Made by a program: the position numbers and the translations under genes. Positions 19,919 through 29,905 of a stretch of DNA of 64,000 nt are shown piece after piece. This DNA comes from Bactericera cockerelli (taxonomy: Eukaryota > Arthropoda > Insecta > Hemiptera > Triozidae), in the NCBI GenBank assembly GCA_024516035.1, contig CM044963.1, forward strand, positions 29,198,057 through 29,262,056. Direction: 5' to 3'. Every line of letters starts with the position of its first letter. The stretch's first letter is position 1. Below the pieces are notes generated by a model that had not been told where the DNA came from, searched no databases, and saw nothing but the letters and a program-made list of their open reading frames with translations.

Positions 19919-22900
19919 GGGTCTTAGGAGGTGAGAGTAGAGGGAGGAGAGGGGTCTTAGGAGGTGAGAGTAGAGGGAGGAGAGGGAGGAGAGGGGTCTT
20001 AGGAGGTGAGAGTAGAGGGAGGAGAGGGGTCTTAGGAGGTGAGAGTAGGAGGGGAGGGAGGAGGGGTCTTAGGAGGTGAGAGTGAGGGGAGAGGTAGAGG
20101 GAGAGAGAGGGAGGAGAGGGTCTTAGGAGGTGAGAGTAGGGGGAGAGGGAGAGGGTCTTAGGAGGTGAGAGTAGAGGGAGGAGAGGGGTCTTGAGGGAGT
20201 GAGAGTAGAGGGAGAGAGGGGTCTTAGGAGGGAGAGTAGGGGAGAGGAGGAGGGGTTTAGGAGGTGAGAGTAGAGGGAGGAGAGGGGTCTTAGGAGGGAG
20301 GAGAGGGAGGAGAGGGGTCTTAGGAGGTGAGAGTAGAGGGAGGGAGGGAGGAGAGGGTCTTAGGAGGTGAGAGTAGAGGGGAGGAGAGGGAGGAGAGGGG
20401 TCTTAGGAGGTGAAGAGGAGGGAGGGAGGAGAGGGTCTTAGGAGTGAGAGTAGAGGGAGGAGAGGGTCTTAGGAGGTGAGAGGGAGAGGGAGGAAGGGTC
20501 TTAGAGGTGAGGTAGGGGAGGAGGGAGGAGGGGTCTTAGGAGTGAGAGTAGAGGGAGGAGAGGGGTCTTAGAGGTGAGAGTGAGGGAGGAGAGGGGTCTT
20601 AGGAGGTGAGAGTAGAGGGAGGAGAGGGAGGAGAGGGGTCTTAGGAGGTGAGAGAGAGGAGGAGAGGGGTCTTGAGGTGAGAGTAGAGGGAGGAGGGGGT
20701 CTTAGGAGGTGAGAGTAGGGGAGGAGAGGGTCTTAGGAGGGGAGGAGAGGAGGAGAGGTCTAGGAGGTGAGAGTAGGGAGAGGGTCTTGGAGGTGGAGAG
20801 AGGAGGAGGGAGAAGGGGTCTTAGGAGGTGAGAGTAGAGGAGGAAGGGTTAGAGTAAGAGGGAGGAGAGGGGTCTAGAGGTAGAGTAGGAGAGAGGGGTC
20901 TAGGAGTGAGAGTAAGGGAGGAGAGGTCTTAGGAGGTGAGAGTAGGGGAGAGGGTCTGGAGGTGAGAAAGGAGGAGAGGGGTCTTAGGAGTGAGATAGAG
21001 GAGAGGGTCTTAGGAGGTGAGAGAGGAGGAAGGTCTTAGGAGGTGAGAGTAGGGAGGAGGGTCTAGGAGGTGAGAGAGGGAGGAGAGGGGTCTAGAGTGA
21101 GAGTAGAGGAGAGAGGGAGGAGAGGGGTCTTAGGAGGTGAGAGTAGGGGAGGAGAGGAGGAGAGGGGTCTTAGGAGGTGAGAGTAGAGGGGAGAGGGAGG
21201 AGAGGGGTCTTAGGAGGTGAGAGTAGAGGGAGGAGAGGGGTCTTAGGAGGTGAGAGTAGGGAGGGAGGAGAGGGTCTTAGGAGGTGAGAGTAGGGAGAGA
21301 GGGAGGAGAGGGTCTTAGGAGGTGAGAGTAGAGGAGGGAGAGGGTCTTAGGAGGTGAGAGTAGAGGGAGGAGAGGAGGAGAGGGGTCTTAGGAGGTGAGA
21401 GTAGAGAGGGAGGAGAGGGGTCTTAGAGTGAGGAGAGAGGGAGGAGAGGGTCTTAGGAGGTGAGAGTAGAGGGAGGAGAGGGGTCTTAGGAGGTGAGAGT
21501 AGAGGGAGGAGAGGGTCTTAGGAGGTGAGAGTAGAGGGAGGAGGGGGTTTAGGAGAGAGTAGAGGGGGAGAGGGGTCTTAGGAGGTGAGAGTAGAGGGAG
21601 GGGAGAGAGGAGGAGAGGTCTTAGGAGGTGAGAGTAGAGGGAGGAGAGGGGTCTTAGGAGGTGGAGAGAGAGGGGGAGAGAGGGAGGAGAGGGGTCTTAG
21701 GAGGTGAGAGAGGGGAGGAGAGGGGTCTAGGAGGGAGAGAGAGAGGGAGGAGAGGTCTTAGGAGGTGAGAGTAGGGGAGGAGAGGGTCTTAGGAGGTGAG
21801 AGTAGGGGAGGAGAGGGAGGAGGGAGGTTAGAGGGAGGGGAGAGAGGGTCTTAGAGGTGAGAGTAGAGGAGGAGAGGGGTCTTAGGAGGTGAGAGTAAGG
21901 GAGGAGAGGGGTCTTAGAGGTGAGAGTAGAGGAGGAGAGGGGTCTTAGGAGGTGAGAGTAGAGGAGGAGAGGGGTCTTAGGAGGTGAGAGAGGGGAGGAG
22001 AGGGTCTTAGGAGGTGAGAGTAGAGGAGGAAGGGAGGAGGAGAGAGGGGGTCTTAGAGGTGAGAGTAGAGGGAGGGGGAGGAGGGGTCTTAGGAGGTGGA
22101 GAGAGAGGAGGAGAGGTCTTAGGAGGTGAGAGTGAAGAGGAGGAAGGGGAAGGGGTCTTAGGAGTGAGAGTAGAGAGGAGGAGAGGGTCTTAGAGGTGAG
22201 AGTAGAGGGAGGAGGCTAGAGTGAGAGTAGAGGGAGGAGAGGGGGTCTTAGGAGTGGGAGAGGTAGAGGAGGTAGAGGAGGAAGGGGTCTAGGTAGAGTA
22301 GGAGGAGAGAGGTTAGGAGGAGAGGGAGGGAGGGTAGAGAGGAGGGGAGGAGGGGTTAGAGGTGAGAGAAGGAGGGGGCTGGAGGAAAGGGGAAGGGAAG
22401 GGGTCTTAGGAGGTGAGAGTAAGGAGGAGGTAGAGGAGTAGAGAGGGGGTCTTAGGAAGATAGGAGGGAGGTCTTAGAGTGGGTGATAGGAGGTTTAGAG
22501 TAATGGGAAGAGGGGTCTTAGAGAGGTAGACGGGTCTAGGAGAGGAACAGGGTCTAATTAAGTATAGAGTAAAAGAGGAGCTAGAGAGGTGTGAGGAGGT
22601 GAGGGGGAGAAGAGGGTCTTAGGAGTGAGAGTAGAGGAGAGAGGGTCTTAGGAGGTGAGAGTAGAGAGGAGGAGAGGGGTCTTAGGAGGTGAGAGTAGAG
22701 GGAGGGAGGGGGGAGTGAAGAGGGATGAGAGGGTCTTAGAGTGAGAGAGAGGGAGGAGAGGGTCTTAGGAGGTGAGAAGGAGAGGGAGAGGGGTCTTAGG
22801 AGGTGAGAGTAGGAGAGGGAGGAGAGGGGTCTTAGGAGGTGAGAGTAGAGGGGGAAGGAGAGAGGGTCTTAGGAGGTGAGAGTAGGAGAGAGGGCAGAGG

Positions 22901-23210
22901 GAGTAGGAGGAGAGGGGTCTTAGGAGGGAGTAGGGGAGGAGGGGTCTTAGGAGGTGAGAGTAGAGGGAGGAGAGGGTCTTAGAGGTGAGAGGTGAGAGGG
23001 GAGGAGAGGGGTCTTAGGAGGTGAGAGTAGAGGAGGAGAGGGTCTTAGGAGGTGAGAGTAGAGGGAGGAGAGGGGTCTTAGGAGGTGAGAGTAGAGAGAG
23101 GAGAGGGGTCTTAGGAGGTGAGAGTAGAGAGAGGAGGGGTGAGTAGGGGAGGAAGGAGGAGAGGGGTCTTAGGAGGGGAGAGTAGAGGGAGGTAGAGGTT
23201 AAGGAAGGTG
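19919..23210 (+). repeat. 3.3-kb purine-rich minisatellite, unit ~33 bp
   Basis: The unit reads GGTCTTAGGAGGTGAGAGTA followed by GAGGGAGGAGAGG, repeated about 100 times with 4-14-bp GA extensions. One strand carries almost only G and A apart from the single GTCTTA block. Many units differ by loss of single G or A bases in runs, a pattern typical of long-read error as well as of real decay. Open frames across it are shadows. Confidence 0.97.
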
Positions 23211-23317
23211 CCGTCATGGGACGAATGGAGGCAAGAAAGTGAGGAGGAGTTGTAGGAGGTGAGGGTAAAAGGAGAGGGAGGGGATGGATTTTAGGAGGTA
23301 GAGGATGAAGAGAAAGA

Positions 23318-24295
23318 GGGGGGCATGGATCCGACACAAGGGCCGAATGGTGCAATAGTTTTTGCGGGATCTGTGATAATTATGTTGCATAAAAGTTCCA
23401 CTGCAGCGCTGGCGTAGTTTTCAGGAATGATCCATGGCCTCCATGCGTCATGATGCTTAGACGTCCGCGGGTTCGATCCCTACCCAGGACGTTTTTTTAT
23501 TATTTATTTTCGCTTTTGTGATAAACTATTATGCAGGGTTAGACCGGGTCGCTGCGCGACCCGGCCTAACCACCTTCACTAATTTCAACCTAACCTAAGC
23601 CCCCCACCCAACCATCCTACCCAACAAACGGTTGTCAGTCTAAATGTTGTGTTTCGTTAGCCGGCTAGGATAGCTTGGGTGAGGGGCTTAGGTTAGGTTG
23701 AAATTAGTGCAGGGTTAGACCGGGTCGCTGCGCGACCCGGCCTAACCACCTGCACTAATTTCAACCTAACCTAAGCCCCTCACCCAACCATCCTACCCAA
23801 CAAACTGAAGTCAGTGATCTATCGTGCAATTTCACCTCGTTAACGTTACCTAACCCTATATAACTACAAAATCCTTCTTAACAAAAAAATCCTCTTACCA
23901 AAAATGACTTACGCATCAAATTCCAATTGACAATAATCATTCGTCTTTTATATGTGAAAGAATAAAACGGACAAAATACGTAAAAAATACGATGTAAAAA
24001 TTTATGATGAAAAAAAATTGTTTTTTTTTTTTACTTCTATTGGTATACATGTCGATGGTTCTCTGATATAAGGATAAAACTCAAAAACCCAGGAAAGTTG
24101 AGGAAAGCAAATAAATTTCACAAAGATGATCAGTGATTTCAGAATTCAGTTCTTTTCAGTTTTCAGTAAAAGAAAAAAGAAACAAAACAATTATTTTATC
24201 TTTAGTTGACTTTATTACCACTTGAGCGCAGCCCAATAGATCCCGCAAAAAACTATTGCACCATTCGGCCCTTGTGTCGGATCCGGGGGGCATTG
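23318..24295. mobile_element. Inverted-repeat-bounded element with internal palindromes
   Basis: A ~55-bp sequence around GGATCCGACACAAGGGCCG (23328-23373) recurs inverted at 24237-24290. Between them are a tRNA-like stretch with B box GGGTTCGATCCC (23404-23492) and two direct copies of GCAGGGTTAGACCGGGTCGC followed by TGCGCGACCCGGCCTAACC (23533 and 23709). CCGGGTCGC...GCGACCCGG is itself a perfect hairpin. CTTAGGTTAGGTTGAAATTAG also occurs in both orientations (23595, 23690 and 23770). No protein is encoded. Class unknown. Confidence 0.6.
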
Positions 24296-24539
24296 GGGCA
24301 GAATGGGCAAATAAGCATGAGGAGGACAGACACAAAGTATGATGTATTATTTATTTTTCAAAATAAATGGTCTGATAAAGTGAGTATGGCAATATGTCGA
24401 AAAAAAATGTCGTGAAAATTCCTTAAACCTTCGAAGAAAGATTAAATAACATGATATAAATAAAAGGGATATGTATACGGCATACGTTTTATGTATAAGC
24501 ATTAAGGATACCTTACATAACCAATCAATTTCCGATTAT
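24296..24539. other. No gene seen
   Basis: AT-rich single-copy-looking DNA without features. Confidence 0.4.
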
Positions 24540-24692
24540 CTATACGGCCCAATCAAGACTAGTAGGTCCCATTATTCCAGCAGTAAGGCCAAGACGTATT
24601 ATTATGTGGTGAAAATCCCAAATGGGAGAAAAACTTGTCATGTGCCGGCGGTGTTTCAAACCAACGACCTCTGAAATCTCTAGATTCACAAA
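24540..24692 (-). mobile_element. tRNA-derived SINE, family A, partly degraded
   Basis: Body motifs CCCATTATTCCAGCAGTAAG and AAATCCCAAATGGGAG are clear on the plus strand. The B box reads GGTTTGAAACAC on the minus strand, so its promoter is probably dead. Confidence 0.7.
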
Positions 24693-24879
24693 GAAATGTT
24701 TATGTTGGGTTGAAAAAGAATCCTCTTCAAGCGCAACACTAGGATTTTGAATACTGTGAAATACAAGAACAATAATAACAATCAAAAGTAGAACAATCCT
24801 TTTGAATTGCTGATGCACGCGAATGTTGCATCAGCACGACTGAAAGATGCTGCAGCGATGCTTATGATGATATTGATGA

Positions 24880-25095
24880 TAATAACACCCTTTAGTTGAA
24901 GGTAACCACCAGGCAAGGTTTATGCTCAAAGCATTTTCTACCCCCCTAACCATCAGAGTATTATATTATTATGTGGTCATATACTCTATGTTGTGAGGAA
25001 AAATCCGAATGGGATTCGAACCACGGATCCTTAAGCTACCTGGATTAGCAGACTAGCGGGTTAACCACGTGACTACCAGTGTACGTCTATCTGAG
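24880..25095 (-). mobile_element. tRNA-derived SINE, family D
   Basis: The minus strand has ACTGGTAGTCACGTGGTTAA, GATCCGTGGTTCGAATCCC (B box intact) and a body with CACATAATAATATAATACTC and GGTAGAAAATGCTTTGAGC. It extends past the end of the 16-kb copy to a GGTGGTTACCTTCAACTAAA region. Confidence 0.75.
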
Positions 25096-25179
25096 TCTGC
25101 AATAAAATGTGTTATGATCTTAATGACGTAACAGTTGAGACTCCTACTAGTAGTCCAGAGACCCTAAATTTGATTCCCG

Positions 25180-25400
25180 TTTGGAGCTGACATTTTAAAC
25201 AGAAAAATCTGTTTCCTCCGCACACGTGAGTCTGGCATTTCCTGCTCGGCCCAGGCTGGGTGAGGTTGATGTGTACTGAAAGGTAAATGTGCACTAATAG
25301 CTAAGTGGTTAAAGCGATAGTCTGGTAATCCGATTCCGTTGGTTCGAATCCTGGGCCGAGGTGTGAAAAACACCAATACAAAGATAGAGACAGCACGGCA
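25180..25400 (+). mobile_element. tRNA-derived SINE, family F
   Basis: The head at 25288-25352 reads GTGCACTAATAGCTAAGTGG (A box), then CCGTTGGTTCGAATCC (B box), followed by GGGCCGAGGTGTGAAAAACA and CAGCACGGCAGACTG. The stretch 25195-25270 just upstream (GGCCCAGGCTGGGTGAGG) resembles the 5S-SINE body. The exact boundary is unclear. Confidence 0.6.
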
Positions 25401-25494
25401 GACTGTAAGGTTACGAAATTCCCTATGAAAATTTCAATCCATATTCATCGAGAGGATTGTAACAAACCATATTGACTTTTGAACTCTGCAGCCA

Positions 25495-25516
25495 AGAGAG
25501 ACAGAGAGAGAGAGAA

Positions 25517-25571
<55 letters not shown>

Positions 25572-25599
25572 GAGTAAGAGAGAGAGAAAAAGAAACAGA

Positions 25600-25655
<56 letters not shown>
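25495..25655. repeat. (GA)n microsatellite
   Basis: Two long AG runs (25497-25580 and 25605-25654) separated by A-rich interruptions. The serine/leucine open frame on the opposite strand is a shadow. Confidence 0.95.
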
Positions 25656-25658
<3 letters not shown>

Positions 25659-25879
25659 TTAAATGGGAGAGGATAGAAAAATAAGGAGCAAAGATTGCTT
25701 TTCCTTGTCACACCCCGTAAGAGAGTGTTAGTGGAAAATTAAACTGGAGAAACGTGCACATATTACCCGTCTAATATAACCCTATCATCCCTCTTGTACC
25801 TCCTTATACCCGCGCTCCCTAACCATCATCTATTCTCCTCTAATAATCGCTCTAAAGGAAGTGTGTCTTCTGGTTTTCT

Positions 25880-26065
25880 GTAAATGGTTGGGTGGAAGAG
25901 ATCGCCATAGGCAATAACACCTCCCCCTTAGTTAGGACATATGTATAAATTTTGTTTATTTTTCTTGTTTATATTATTAATATTGTCAATTTTATAATAA
26001 TTTTTTAACCTTGTTTGTCTGTATATACTCGTATGTTCTACTAATAAAGAGTTACAAAATAAATA
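25880..26065 (+). repeat. Repeat E, near-complete copy
   Basis: GGTTGGGTGGAAGAGATCGC, GGCAATAACACCTCCCCC, TTAGTTAGGACATATG, then a T-rich stretch ending GTTCTACTAATAAAGAGTTA. This copy defines the tail that the palindrome at 4281 interrupted. Confidence 0.65.
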
Positions 26066-26174
26066 TATAAATAATACGTCCCTACACAGTGATTTTCTAA
26101 AAGACACCTTACACGGTCGGTAGTACTGCCGTTATTTGGAAATCCTGTCAATAATAGGTACTTGTGTATTGCAT

Positions 26175-26300
26175 GGCTCTCGGCCAAAAATTGAATGCAC
26201 TGATTCTCGTAGGATCACCGAAGTCGAACAACGTCCAGTGAGGTGAATACTTCGCGATGTCGGCATTTTAGCCCAACGCAGGCTGGGCCGACATGGCCAG
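26175..26300 (+). mobile_element. 5S rRNA-derived SINE
   Basis: TTGAATGCACTGATTCTCGT, AGGATCACCGAAGTCGAACA and ACGTCCAGTGAGG align with the 5S rRNA A box and intermediate element. The C box is decayed. The following GCATTTTAGCCCAACGCAGG and CTGGGCCGACATGGC are body sequence. Confidence 0.65.
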
Positions 26301-26560
26301 CTATTTCTCAAGTTACAAATACTCTCCTAATACCGTTTCCCCTACTCTTAGGCTGGTCACCCCTCCTTTACTTTATTAAACTCTTCTATTAGTTCTTAAC
26401 TCTATAAAACGTATACACTCCCTCTTTCTATGTATACCGATCCTCACACTATTTCCCCTCCTCTCTTGATGGCAAAACGTGCCAAGCGGAAAATAAGCTC
26501 GGAATCTCTCTTTCCCTCTTTTCTTCTCACTCTCCTGTTCCACCTCTTCCTATAATCTAC
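26301..26560. other. No gene seen; pyrimidine-biased
   Basis: CT-biased sequence leading into the minisatellite. Confidence 0.4.
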
Positions 26561-27150
26561 TAGTATCAACTTCCTCTTTACTTTTCATCTGTTTGACTAC
26601 TATCTTCTCCTCTCTTCTTCTCCCTCTCCTCTTTTCCCTGTCCTTTTCTCCCTCTCCTCTTCCCCCTCTCCTGTTCTACCCCTTCCTATAATCTACCTGT
26701 GTCTACTTCTTCTTTATTTTTCATCTGTTTAACTACTATCTTCTCCTCACTTCTTCTCCCTCTTCTCTATCAACTTCCTCTTTACTTTTCATCTGTTTTA
26801 ACTACTATCTTCTCCCCTCTTCTTCTCCCTCTCTTCTTTTCCCTGTCCTTTTCTCCCTCTCCTCTTCCCCCTCTCCTCTTCTCCCTCTCCTCTTCCCCCT
26901 CTCCTCTTCTCCCTCTCCTCTTCTCCCTCTCCTCTTCTCCCTCTCCTCTTCCCCCTCTCCTCTTCCCCCTCTCCTCTTCCCCTCACATCTTCCCCCTCTC
27001 CTGTTCTATCTCTTCCTATAAAATCTACCTGTGTCTACTTCTTCTTTATTTTTCATCTGTTTAACTACTATCTTCTCCATCTCCTCTTCTCCCTCTCCTC
27101 TTCTCCCTCTTCTCTTCCTATAATCTACCTGTGTCTACTTCTTCTTTTTT
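26560..27150 (+). repeat. Pyrimidine-rich minisatellite, first segment
   Basis: Higher-order units contain TATAATCTACCTGTGTCTAC, CTTCTTTATTTTTCATCTG, TTTAACTACTATCTTCTCC, and runs of CTCTTCTCCCTCTC. The same units resume at 27849-28208 and 34985-35535. Confidence 0.85.
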
Positions 27151-27151
27151 A

Positions 27152-27848
27152 CTTCCGAGAAATTTCTAATATTAGAAATCGGAAGTATTGTGTTCGTTTT
27201 TGTAAAAAAAAATATTTTTTTGCTCCGATTTCAATTTTTTTCATATTTCTGGACGTTTCATAACCTCCTGAGCAAATTTGGTTTTGTGTCCGTCTGTCGG
27301 TCTGTCTGTTAAAACGATTCCTTGTAACGCGCAAATCTCGGAAACTACTCGACCGATTTTGATGAAATTTTGCACACATCTAGGAGACATTCTGTAGATG
27401 GTCCCATTTTAAATTCATCGAATTCGTACTAGCGGCTTTGGGTGAAAGAGACCATGCGCCTGACCACTAACTTTTTACTTAAATGCTTATATCTCATGAA
27501 CGGTACACCCGATTTTGATGAAATTTTGTATGTATATGAATATTATTGTTTTACACAGGCTTTTTATATTTTCTTTTTAATTAATTATAATTTGACTCTG
27601 ATATTTAAGAAAATCCGAAATTTTGGACAATAAAGTCAAAAAATAAGAACCACGACTTGCCGGTACAGAATTTTTTGTAGAATCTAGAATGTAGGAAAAC
27701 GGTTTTCTACCATATAAAACAAACTTGAAGAAAATCGGTTCAGCCGTTTTGGAGATACAAGTAATTTAGTATAAAAACTCAAAATTCGCACGTGTACACA
27801 ATGTGAAACAATCACGAGGAAGTATTGTGTCCATAATTGGCAGTGTTT
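27152..27848 (+). mobile_element. Repeat R, ~0.7 kb, inserted in the minisatellite
   Basis: It begins ACTTCCGAGAAATTTCTAAT, which folds with ATTAGAAATCGGAAGT directly after it. It ends ATCACGAGGAAGTATTGTG then CCATAATTGGCAGTG. GGAAGTATTGTGT occurs near both ends in direct orientation. It contains CTGTTAAAACGATTCCTTG and CGCAAATCTCGGAAACTAC. Further copies are at 57780-58175 (partial) and 58823-59335. It splits a minisatellite unit between CTTCTT and TTTCATCTG. No protein domain is recognisable and the class is undetermined. Confidence 0.7.
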
Positions 27849-28208
27849 TTTCATCTGTTTAATTACTACTATCTTCTCCCTCTCCTTCACTTCTTCTCCC
27901 TCTCCTCTTCTCCCTCTTCTGTTCTACCTTTTTCTATAATCTACCTGTGTCTACTTCCCTCTCCTCTATTTACCTACTATCTTCTCCCTCTCCTCTTCTC
28001 CCTCTCCTCTTCTCCCTCTCTTCTTCTACCTCTTCTGTTCTACCTTTTTCTATAATCTACCTGTGTCTACTTCCCTCTCCTCTATTTACCTACTATCTTC
28101 TCCCTCTCCTCTTCTCCCCTCCTCTCTTCTCCCTCTCTTTCTACCTTTCTTTCTACCTTTTTCTATAATCTACCTGTGTATATTCCCTCTCCTCTATTTA
28201 CCTACTAT
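27849..28208 (+). repeat. Pyrimidine-rich minisatellite, second segment
   Basis: Same unit as 26560-27150; TATAATCTACCTGTGTCTAC occurs at about 27935, 28050 and 28162. Confidence 0.85.
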
Positions 28209-28210
28209 CT

Positions 28211-28300
28211 TCTCAAACTCACGCAGTTAAATTTTTAGCAAAATTGGGACTCGAACCAGCGACCTCCAGGTTACAAGTCAGCTGAGAGGTGTTGCCTAGT
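28211..28300 (-). mobile_element. tRNA-derived SINE, family C
   Basis: The minus strand has CTGACTTGTAACCTGGAGG, TCGCTGGTTCGAGTCCC (B box) and the AGTTTGAG body end. Truncated at its head. Confidence 0.65.
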
Positions 28301-28885
28301 GAACTAGTGTCAAATGTTTTCTTAAAATTTAAAGTTTTAATAAAAATAATTGGTGAATAAAAAAGTGAAAAGAAACAAGAGAACCGAACGAAGTAAGATA
28401 TAAACTAAATTTTAAAGAAGTTAAAAAAATTCTGAGAGTCCAGAAATGCTGAAATTAAATTATTTTGAGAAAAACTAATCGGAGAAATTTGGTAATATCC
28501 AATTTGTGAACAAAGACGTTACACGGCGTCGGTAAAATAGAAGCTACCTATCTATAGAATATATCAATCTATAAGTTTATTCTTATCACTCATCAGATAT
28601 CATTAAGAAAACAGTAGACGGAGTACCAATAGATAGTACATAATTCTATAGATATCTATGAATATACACCACAAAGATCCCAACGGACAGGCCATAGAAT
28701 CAGCATAGCAGTGACGTCATAACTGTTACGTAAGGGAGAGAAGTCAAGGCGTCGCGTACGGAAGAACGTCATCAATACCAACACGATACCGAATAATCTC
28801 TAGCTTTAGGTCAGACAATAATTATACCTAATCACTTTGCAGTGTGAACGTGAATAATTTAACAACATACGTCTACTAGTTTAAA
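28301..28885 (+). other. Probable 5' UTR of LINE-1 element
   Basis: About 585 bp of AT-rich non-coding DNA between the SINE fragment and the first LINE ORF. The 5' boundary of the element cannot be fixed from one copy. Confidence 0.4.
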
Positions 28886-29899
28886 ATGGAAGCTATATTA
28901 GAAGAGCTTAAAAAGATGAGAACAGATTTTATCGGGGAACAACAGGAAACTAGAAAATTTATAGAGGAAAAGTTTAAGAACCAACAATCAGACAATACCA
29001 AAATAAACACAAAACTGGAAATACAAGATAAAAGAATTATCAAATTAGAAAGGGAAGCCAGGAAAAAAAACATAATTGTCTATGGACTTCAGGAAGGAGA
29101 AAACGAAAACATAAATGAATTGAAAGAAAAAGTAAATTGGTTGCTCAATATTAAAATGGAACTTGGAATCCAACGTGAAGAAATAGATGACTTCTTTAGA
29201 CTTGGGAAAAAGACAACAGAAAGAAAGACCAGACCCCTAATTATTAAAATGATAACTAGCTGGAGAAAGACAGAAATTACGATGAACAAAAGGAAGCTCA
29301 CTGGAACCAAAATATATATTGAAAATGATATGGATGCAGAAGAAATACAAGAAAAGAAAAATATGGTAGAAAAAATGAAGGAAATAATATCTAGCGGAGG
29401 CGAAGCATATATTAAAGGAAAATCATTAATTGTAAAGACGGATAAAGGGAATAAAACCAAAGAAATACCAGGAAGTTCCAATATAAACCCTCATGAAGAT
29501 AATGCCATGCCACTCAATGTAGAACAGGAGAACACACAAACATACTTAATAGATTTAAACAAAACAATATACAAAACTCCAACAACCACACCAGGGAAGA
29601 GACAACTTTCTCCTGAAAAGATCAACGAAATAAGAAAAAACTTTACCATAGAGAATGCAACAAAAAAATCAAAATTTTTACAAACACACCGCAGATCGAA
29701 TAGCGAAGGACAAAAAACTCTTGATTCAATGATAATCAGAAGGGAAGATAATAACTCAAAAGAAAGCACAGATATAGGAAAAAACGTCAAAGAAACTACA
29801 AACATTGCTTATGTTAGCATTGTACATGACACGTCGAAGAAAATAAGCCACGAAAATATTGAACCAAACAATATTACAGAAAATATTGATCAAGAATGA
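28886..29899 (+). CDS. LINE ORF1: coiled-coil nucleic-acid-binding protein
   Basis: Intact frame of 337 codons from ATG. Residues 1-62 are heptad-rich and charged, predicted coiled coil. RKKNIIVYGLQE (about 59-70) begins an RRM-like domain of the type found in ORF1 of non-LTR elements annotated as 'endonuclease-reverse transcriptase' partners. FFRLGKK and RPLIIKM follow at about 103-125. The C-terminal 130 residues are hydrophilic and rich in N, K and T. Family role: ORF1 proteins bind LINE RNA as multimers and form the RNP. It ends 6 nt before the ATG of ORF2, implying coupled translation. This ORF has no frameshift even though ORF2 is broken, so the element died recently. Confidence 0.8.
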   Translation: MEAILEELKKMRTDFIGEQQETRKFIEEKFKNQQSDNTKINTKLEIQDKRIIKLEREARKKNIIVYGLQEGENENINELKEKVNWLLNIKMELGIQREEIDDFFRLGKKTTERKTRPLIIKMITSWRKTEITMNKRKLTGTKIYIENDMDAEEIQEKKNMVEKMKEIISSGGEAYIKGKSLIVKTDKGNKTKEIPGSSNINPHEDNAMPLNVEQENTQTYLIDLNKTIYKTPTTTPGKRQLSPEKINEIRKNFTIENATKKSKFLQTHRRSNSEGQKTLDSMIIRREDNNSKESTDIGKNVKETTNIAYVSIVHDTSKKISHENIEPNNITENIDQE

Positions 29900-29905
29900 C
29901 AGCTA

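Noticed and set aside
23690..23700. TTAGGTTAGG, the insect telomeric repeat
   Set aside because: Only two units, inside a dispersed repeated segment; not a telomere array.
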